A program made the translations under genes and the position numbers. From the NCBI RefSeq assembly GCF_011008905.1, contig NZ_JAAIVI010000022.1, positions 115,414 to 179,413 of the forward strand: 64,000 nt of DNA. Reading direction: 5' to 3'. The notes beneath the pieces are model-generated. The model was not told the DNA's origin, did no database searches, and worked only from the letters and a program-made list of their open reading frames with translations. The DNA comes from Wenzhouxiangella sp. XN201. Lineage in GTDB: Bacteria > Pseudomonadota > Gammaproteobacteria > Xanthomonadales > Wenzhouxiangellaceae. Positions 56,605-64,000 of this stretch are shown here, one piece after another; the stretch's first letter is position 1, and each line of letters opens with the position of its first letter.

Positions 56605-56711
56605 GTCATTGCCTCCTTACGGCAAAACGCGCCGCGTGGACACTTTGTACCCCGACCCGCCTGAAGTCAGCCTGAACGAAAACCTGAACGAGGCTCGGCC
56701 TGAGCGTCAAT

Positions 56712-56797
56712 ATGGACCACGGAATTCACGGAAGACACGGAAGACGCGGAAAAAAGAGGTCCAGTATTCTTCCGTGCATTCGGTGCTTTCCGTGGTC
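56712..56797. repeat. ACGGAA-type inverted-repeat element (type A, copy 7)
   Basis: The left arm at 56712-56750 has four units starting ATGGACCACGGAATTC; the right arm at 56768-56797 has three units ending CCGTGGTC. The interior is about 17 bases. It lies between DUF3300 and the PhoD-type phosphatase genes. Confidence 0.83.
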
Positions 56798-56819
56798 AAT
56801 TTCTGGTTTCAGGCCCCGC

Positions 56820-58136
56820 TTAGGGCTGCAAATCCTGCTGCCGAATCTCGCCGCGCCAGACTTCCTCGCCGTCGCTGTTGTGCAGGATCAGGGAGGCGAC
56901 GCGCTCGTTGCGCGGCCCCGTTACTTCGATCATGCCGAAATTCCGCTCGGTGTAGAGACTGCCGTCGACATCGTACTGCATGGCCTCGTCGCCGGGATTG
57001 TGTGATCCGGCGGTCAGCGGCGAAACGGTCCATTCGTGGAGCGGATAGGTGCGATAGCGGTCCATTTTCAGCAGCACCGAGTGGTGCCGGTCACCGGTCA
57101 GGAAGACCACGCCGGGAATGCGCTCGGCCTCGATGCGGTCAAGCAACTCGCGCCGCTCGCCGGGGGCGAGATTGATGTAGCTCTCGCTGCTTTCGGCCGA
57201 GTTGAGGAACTGCCCGCCCATAACCACGAACTTGAAGCTGGCATTGCTGGTCTTGAGCGCGTCGATCAGCCATTCGACCTGGTCCTCGCCCAGGATCGTC
57301 CGGTCACCGGATACGCGGTAGTTGGCCTGGCGGAAGTAGCGGTTGTCGAGCAGAAAGAAGCCGACATCGTGCCACTCGAAGTAGTTGGTCACTCCGCCCG
57401 TTCCGGCAGCCGAGAAGTCCGGGTTGGCCCAGAAGGCGTTGAACACCTCCAAAGCAGCCTCGCGCATGGCGTAGCCGCGGTCGGAGTTATTCGGTCCGAA
57501 ATCGTGGTCGTCCCAGGTGGCGTAATGGTGCGTGCCGGTCACCAGCCGTGACAAGGCTTCGTGGCCCCGGGTGTGGCTGAAGCGCGCATACATGCCCGAT
57601 TTCGAATTCCAGTCGGCTTCACGGTAGTAAACGTTGTCGCCGAGCCACAGCATGAAGGCCGGTTCGGCGTCGGCGATGGCATCGAAAATCCGGTAGTCGC
57701 CGCCGTACGGCTCACCCGGTCGGTCGTACTCGGGCTGGTTGATATAGGCGCAGGAGCCGAGTGCGAAACGGAAGTCGGGCGGGTCTTCACGCCACTGCCA
57801 TAACGGCTGGGTGACGAAACGCTGCGTGTGTTCGGCCGGCTGTACGACATCGTCGACCAACACCTCGTATTCGTAGTGCAGCCCCGGCTCCAGGCCCGTG
57901 GCAAGCACCGTTGCCGTGTTGGCCTTTTCGGAATTGGTGGCCTCGGGTTCGCTCGTCAGCCAGTCCTCGCCTTCATCGGCGCGGTAGCGAAGCTGCACCA
58001 GGGCCGGTTCGTCGGTCTGCACCCAGACCTTGACCTGGCGCATGGTCGAATGCCCGGGCATCGGCCCGGCCACGATCTCGGCGGCCGAGGCGGCAACGGA
58101 ACAAACCGACAGCAGTACTGCAATCAGAATTCGCAT
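56820..58136 (-). CDS. PhoD-like metallophosphoesterase (alkaline phosphatase D family)
   Basis: About 438 residues. It has a signal peptide (RILIAVLLSVCSVAASA), an N-terminal beta domain, then the PhoD catalytic part: FALGSCAY, MLWLGDNVYYRE, YATWDDHDFGPNN, VVMGGQFLN and FLTGDRHHSV. Secreted members hydrolyse phosphodiesters or phosphomonoesters. ATG 58136 has GGAG nine bases before it; ATG 58142 is two codons earlier. A TATAGT -10 lies upstream, but no Pho box was found there. It may work with the Pho-box porin and Pit, but this is inference. Confidence 0.88.
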   Translation of the reverse strand: MRILIAVLLSVCSVAASAAEIVAGPMPGHSTMRQVKVWVQTDEPALVQLRYRADEGEDWLTSEPEATNSEKANTATVLATGLEPGLHYEYEVLVDDVVQPAEHTQRFVTQPLWQWREDPPDFRFALGSCAYINQPEYDRPGEPYGGDYRIFDAIADAEPAFMLWLGDNVYYREADWNSKSGMYARFSHTRGHEALSRLVTGTHHYATWDDHDFGPNNSDRGYAMREAALEVFNAFWANPDFSAAGTGGVTNYFEWHDVGFFLLDNRYFRQANYRVSGDRTILGEDQVEWLIDALKTSNASFKFVVMGGQFLNSAESSESYINLAPGERRELLDRIEAERIPGVVFLTGDRHHSVLLKMDRYRTYPLHEWTVSPLTAGSHNPGDEAMQYDVDGSLYTERNFGMIEVTGPRNERVASLILHNSDGEEVWRGEIRQQDLQP

Positions 58137-58221
58137 TCCCATTTCTCCGTTGGGTGTCGCTCCAGTGACGGGACTATACCGGCTCGCCCGATTCGATGTC
58201 GTGACATGGCTTCCACGCACC

Positions 58222-61200
58222 CTACGCAATCTTCGACACACGGTTCTCGGCATCCCCGGGCCCGGTCAATCCAAACACCGTCGACACCGTCTCGAACGCC
58301 CGTTCCCCCTCAACGCAACGACGGCTCTCGACCAACCACTGCCACACCGCACCGCGGTCGCTCGGCAGGGCATCGCGCGGAAAGCCGCCGGGTGGCGGAC
58401 TGGGCTGCCAGCGCCCGTCCAGTGACAGGAACCAGTCCAGCCGGGGCGTGGCAATCCAAAGTCGCTGCCTGGTTTCGGGATTGACCAGCGCCAGGGCGCG
58501 TCCCTCGCGCACGAGCTTCGAAAACCAGCGCGTCCAGCCCCCGGCCGGTGCCGGATGCGCCAGGCCCAGCCCCGACTCCCCTTCGCGCTGAGTCAGGAAA
58601 CCCGACTGCTCCAGCAATCGCTCGAGCGCGGTGGTCGAGGGTTTGCGCGGCGCCAACTCGCCGCCGCTGGCCACCTCCGGTGCCGCAACACCCGGAGTGC
58701 GCGCCGGCGGCTTCGTGGCGCCCGTCCGCTTCCCTGACGGAGGCCGCGGCGCGCTACGTGAGCGCACCGCGGATCCGCCCGGCCGCTTGGCCGGTCGCTC
58801 GAAGTTGCGCGTGCGTCGTTCCTCGGCGTCGTCCTCGTCCAGGTAGCTATAGCGCGGGGCGTGAATCAGCGCCTCGGCCAGGGGCGAAGGGCGTTGGGTG
58901 TCAACCGCATGCACCTCGACTTCGCCGGTTTCGACGCGCGCCAGTAGCTGCTGCAGCCCACCCAGGTCCATGTAATCGTCCAGGCAGTCGGACAGTGCCT
59001 GCTGCACCAGCGGATGGTCGGGCACCTCACGCGCCCCGCTCAAATTCTCCAGGCAAGCAAGCTGATCGGGAAACACGCAGGCGATCAGGTTCTCGGCCTG
59101 GCTGCGCTGTCGCTGTGAGGGCAGCGGCCCGTCCAGGCCGTTTTTCAGCAGCACCAGGGCGTTGTTGGCGCACCAGCGAAAACGCGTGACGAACAACGGG
59201 GTGTCGAGCATCGCCTGGGTGAGCACATCGGCGACATTGTGCGACTTGACGAATCCGGCCACCGCCGGCAGGTCGAACTGGCTGGTCACGCCCAGTGAAA
59301 TCAGCACGCCGTCGTCGGTGGCCGCCGCCTGCAGCTCGAAGTTGAACTGGCGGCAGAAGCGCTTTCGGAGCGCCAGGCCCCAGGCGCGATTGATGCGCGC
59401 CCCGGCAAAGGTATGCAGCACGATATGGCGGTCGCCGCCGGGATCGGAAAACTGCTCGATCACCAGGCGATTCGGCGCTGGCAAGGCCCCGAGCAGAGCG
59501 CGCGATTCTTCCAGCAACTGCAGGGCCTGCGGATGCGGCGGATTGGGCCCCTGCCCGCCGATGACCCGCAGCATGGCCTGCGCCATCTCCTGGCTGCGCC
59601 CCGCCCCTTCGCCGAACCAGAACGGCATCTCGGCCGGCTCTTCGTCGGCCGGTTCCACGCGCACCAGGCCGGTCAGCACGCGCAGGATCCGCCAGGGCCG
59701 ATTGCCCAGCTGCAGCACCTGCCCCGGCGAGGACTCGAAAGCCACTTCCTCGTCGAGCCTGCCCACCACCTCGCCGGTATCGACGCGCACCACCTCGTAC
59801 TCGAACCATTCGGGAATCGTGCCGGCGTTGGTCAGCACCAGGCGATCGGCCTCGGCATGGGCGCGGTAGCCGCCGCGCCCGTCGACAACCAGCAGGGGAT
59901 CGAGCTGCTCATGGGGCATCAGTTCAGGCCGATCGGCCAGGGAGGCCAGCAATGCTTCCAGTTCCGCCTTCGAGAGATCGCGGTACGGCCAGGCCGAACG
60001 CACAACCGCCAGCAGTTCGTCGACATCACCCGTGCCGTTGGCGACCAGGGCCACCAGTTGCTGCGCCAGCACGTCCAGCGGCGCCGCCAGCGGCTCGACG
60101 GCGTCGACGCCGCCGTCGGCGATCACGTCTTTCAGTGCGCGGGTCTCGACCAGCTGGTTGAGCGTCAGTGGAAATAGATGCATGCACGGACGCCGACCTG
60201 GCCGATGCCCGCTTCTTCCGGCGCGCTGGCGCACCAGGTTGACCGAGCCGGGCACGCCGATCTGGCAGACCCGGTCGACATGGCCCAGGTCCAGTCCCAG
60301 CTCCAATGAGGCACTGCTGACCAGAACGCGCAACTCGCCGGCCTTGAACCGTGCCTCGATTGCCTCGCGGTGCGCGGTATCCAGGCTGCCGTGATGCGCG
60401 CCGACCTGACCGGGCTGCCCGGCGGCTTCGAGCAACTCGTCCAGCGTCGCGGCCGTGCGCTCGACGCGCGCACGCGTCTGACAGAACACCAGCAGGGAGC
60501 GGTCGGCCGCCGCCAGCTCGGCAATGCGAGAGTGAATCTGCTCCCAGTGCACGCTGTTGGGGTACGGCCCCAGCGGCATGTCCGGCAGTTCCACCGCCAG
60601 CTTCACCGGCCCGGGTGCATCCGGAGCCACGATCTCGCAGTCGCCCGCGCCGGCCAGAAACTGCGCCAGGGCCCCGGCTGGATGGGCCGTGGCCGACAGG
60701 CCGATACGCTGCACGGGCCTGCCCGCCAGCCGGTCCAGGCGGGCCAGTGACAGTGCCAGGTGCGCCCCGCGCTTGTTGCCCACCAGGGCATGCAGCTCGT
60801 CGACCACCACGGATTCCACCCTGCGCAGCAGGGCCCGCCCGCCGCGGCTTCCCAGCAGCACGAACAGGGATTCCGGCGTGGTCGAGAGAATCTCGGGCGG
60901 ATTGCGGCGCTGCCGGTCGCGCTCGGACCGCGGCGTGTCACCGCAACGCAGCCCGATCCTCGGCGCCTGCCCACTGAACGGAACAACCGCCTCGAGCAAG
61001 GGCGCCAGATTGTGCGTCATGTCCCGCGCCAGGGCCTTCAGCGGCGCAATATGCAGCGCCCTGACCCCACGTCCGCGAGCCGGCCGGTTCACCAGCCCCT
61101 CCACAAGCGGCCGCCAGGCCGCCAGACTCTTGCCCTGCCCGGTCGAGGCAATCACCAGCGCATTGCGGCCGCCGCGCAACACCGGCCAGGCCGAACGCTG

Positions 61201-61272
61201 CACCGGCGTGGGCTCGCCCACAGCTTCGGCGAACCAGGCGTCCAGGGTCTTTTCGGCATCGAATAACGACAT
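58222..61272 (-). CDS. Lhr-like DEXH-box DNA helicase
   Basis: A 1016-residue superfamily 2 helicase. Motifs: Walker A ASTGQGKSLAAW, Ia HIAPLKALARD, Ib STTPESL, DELH box VVVDELHALVGNKRG and SAT-type ISLSAT. The second RecA domain has LVFCQTRARVE and VRQRAGRSGHRPGR. Then follow the Lhr-type winged-helix and DUF4... associated region with HTFAGARINRAWGLALRKRF. It is shorter than E. coli Lhr (about 1540) and longer than ligase-associated forms (about 830). A low-complexity Arg/Pro/Ser linker at residues 880-930 precedes a final small domain. No ligase gene is adjacent. Confidence 0.88.
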   Translation of the reverse strand: MSLFDAEKTLDAWFAEAVGEPTPVQRSAWPVLRGGRNALVIASTGQGKSLAAWRPLVEGLVNRPARGRGVRALHIAPLKALARDMTHNLAPLLEAVVPFSGQAPRIGLRCGDTPRSERDRQRRNPPEILSTTPESLFVLLGSRGGRALLRRVESVVVDELHALVGNKRGAHLALSLARLDRLAGRPVQRIGLSATAHPAGALAQFLAGAGDCEIVAPDAPGPVKLAVELPDMPLGPYPNSVHWEQIHSRIAELAAADRSLLVFCQTRARVERTAATLDELLEAAGQPGQVGAHHGSLDTAHREAIEARFKAGELRVLVSSASLELGLDLGHVDRVCQIGVPGSVNLVRQRAGRSGHRPGRRPCMHLFPLTLNQLVETRALKDVIADGGVDAVEPLAAPLDVLAQQLVALVANGTGDVDELLAVVRSAWPYRDLSKAELEALLASLADRPELMPHEQLDPLLVVDGRGGYRAHAEADRLVLTNAGTIPEWFEYEVVRVDTGEVVGRLDEEVAFESSPGQVLQLGNRPWRILRVLTGLVRVEPADEEPAEMPFWFGEGAGRSQEMAQAMLRVIGGQGPNPPHPQALQLLEESRALLGALPAPNRLVIEQFSDPGGDRHIVLHTFAGARINRAWGLALRKRFCRQFNFELQAAATDDGVLISLGVTSQFDLPAVAGFVKSHNVADVLTQAMLDTPLFVTRFRWCANNALVLLKNGLDGPLPSQRQRSQAENLIACVFPDQLACLENLSGAREVPDHPLVQQALSDCLDDYMDLGGLQQLLARVETGEVEVHAVDTQRPSPLAEALIHAPRYSYLDEDDAEERRTRNFERPAKRPGGSAVRSRSAPRPPSGKRTGATKPPARTPGVAAPEVASGGELAPRKPSTTALERLLEQSGFLTQREGESGLGLAHPAPAGGWTRWFSKLVREGRALALVNPETRQRLWIATPRLDWFLSLDGRWQPSPPPGGFPRDALPSDRGAVWQWLVESRRCVEGERAFETVSTVFGLTGPGDAENRVSKIA

Positions 61273-61311
61273 CGCGGCATTATGGCCGCGAAGCGTTCTC
61301 AAAACCTGAGA

Positions 61312-61465
61312 ATCTGGCTGGTTGGCTGGTTGGCTGGTTGGCTGGTTGGCTGGTTCGGCAAATTATCGGCTGCCCGCCATCCTGCCGCGGCAAAGCCGCC
61401 CCGCAAGGCGGCCAGTTGTCGAACCAGACAACAAGCAAACAAGACAACCAGCCAACCAGTCCCCT
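61312..61465. repeat. TTGGCTGG-type inverted-repeat element (type D)
   Basis: The left arm holds five tandem TGGCTGGT units at about 61315-61354; the right arm at about 61413-61460 contains the inverse complement (AACCAGCCAACCAG and degenerate AACCAGACAACAAG units). The interior of about 60 bases contains its own GC-rich pairings. It lies between the helicase and the 5-oxoprolinase gene, and probably includes part of both promoters. Confidence 0.8.
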
Positions 61466-61480
61466 GCTAAAGTCTCCCCC

Positions 61481-64000
<2,520 letters not shown>

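Noticed and set aside
58222-61272. Ligase-associated DNA repair helicase
   Set aside because: No DNA ligase, exonuclease or metallophosphoesterase of that operon is adjacent, and the protein is longer than that family.

Overview
The window is GC-rich, densely coded chromosomal DNA with no rRNA, tRNA, phage or CRISPR locus that I can see. Gene content (IcmF-type fused acyl-CoA mutase, PrmC, Rnk, Pit, HD-GYP and GGDEF proteins, an FHA/sigma-54 regulator paired with a Hanks-type kinase, secreted proteins ending in LFxDRFE) points to a free-living aerobic gammaproteobacterium. A member of the Wenzhouxiangella/Xanthomonadales-Chromatiales neighbourhood is my best guess, not a proven placement.

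Layout. 0-6.5 kb: a beta-propeller GGDEF sensor, prmC and a TVP38/FAD-oxidoreductase fusion. 6.5-10.1 kb: rnk followed by an arsenosugar-type cluster (two glycosyltransferase-like genes, a di-iron hydroxylase and the radical SAM enzyme ArsS). 10-18 kb: a membrane protein, a POT peptide transporter, icmF, a BigR/SqrR-like two-cysteine ArsR regulator and a sodium:solute symporter. 18-23.5 kb: a phosphate block, with a porin and a PhoU-like/Pit pair that each have a convincing three-repeat Pho box; a response regulator and an HD-GYP protein lie between them. 23.5-24.3 kb: a DUF2892 protein and a haem protein behind a promoter with a perfect operator palindrome. 24.4-34 kb: a secreted-protein operon read leftward from a sigma-54-type promoter, divergent from an FHA enhancer-binding protein and a TPR Ser/Thr kinase; together these look like one signalling-to-surface module. 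34-52 kb: scattered leucine/isoleucine catabolism (leucine dehydrogenase, isovaleryl-CoA dehydrogenase, thiolase, HMG-CoA lyase, an HSD10-like SDR, acetoacetyl-CoA synthetase) mixed with transport, protease, MscS, NYN, LemA/DUF2207 and hydrolase genes. 52-64 kb: a cyclophilin fusion, an ABC exporter, a DUF3300 protein, a PhoD-type phosphatase, an Lhr-like helicase and the start of a HyuA-HyuB (5-oxoprolinase-type) fusion cut by the window edge.

The most unusual feature is a family of short inverted-repeat elements whose arms are runs of 3-5 tandem 7-10 bp units. Nine lie between 35 and 57 kb (seven with ACGGAA-type units, one with GCAGATT units, one with GCAAAG units); a tenth at 61.3 kb has TTGGCTGG units. 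Only the GCAAAG element carries a gene, a GxxExxY PD-(D/E)XK-type protein between nearly perfect arms. The ACGGAA and GCAGATT families share the outer sequence GAAACC. Heptamer arrays of related design (GGGACTC) sit in both orientations inside the icmF coding sequence, and CCCTGAA repeats make the stop codon of a glycosyltransferase gene. I suggest these are one class of mobile or spreading repeats, with the GxxExxY protein as a candidate mobilising or maintaining nuclease.
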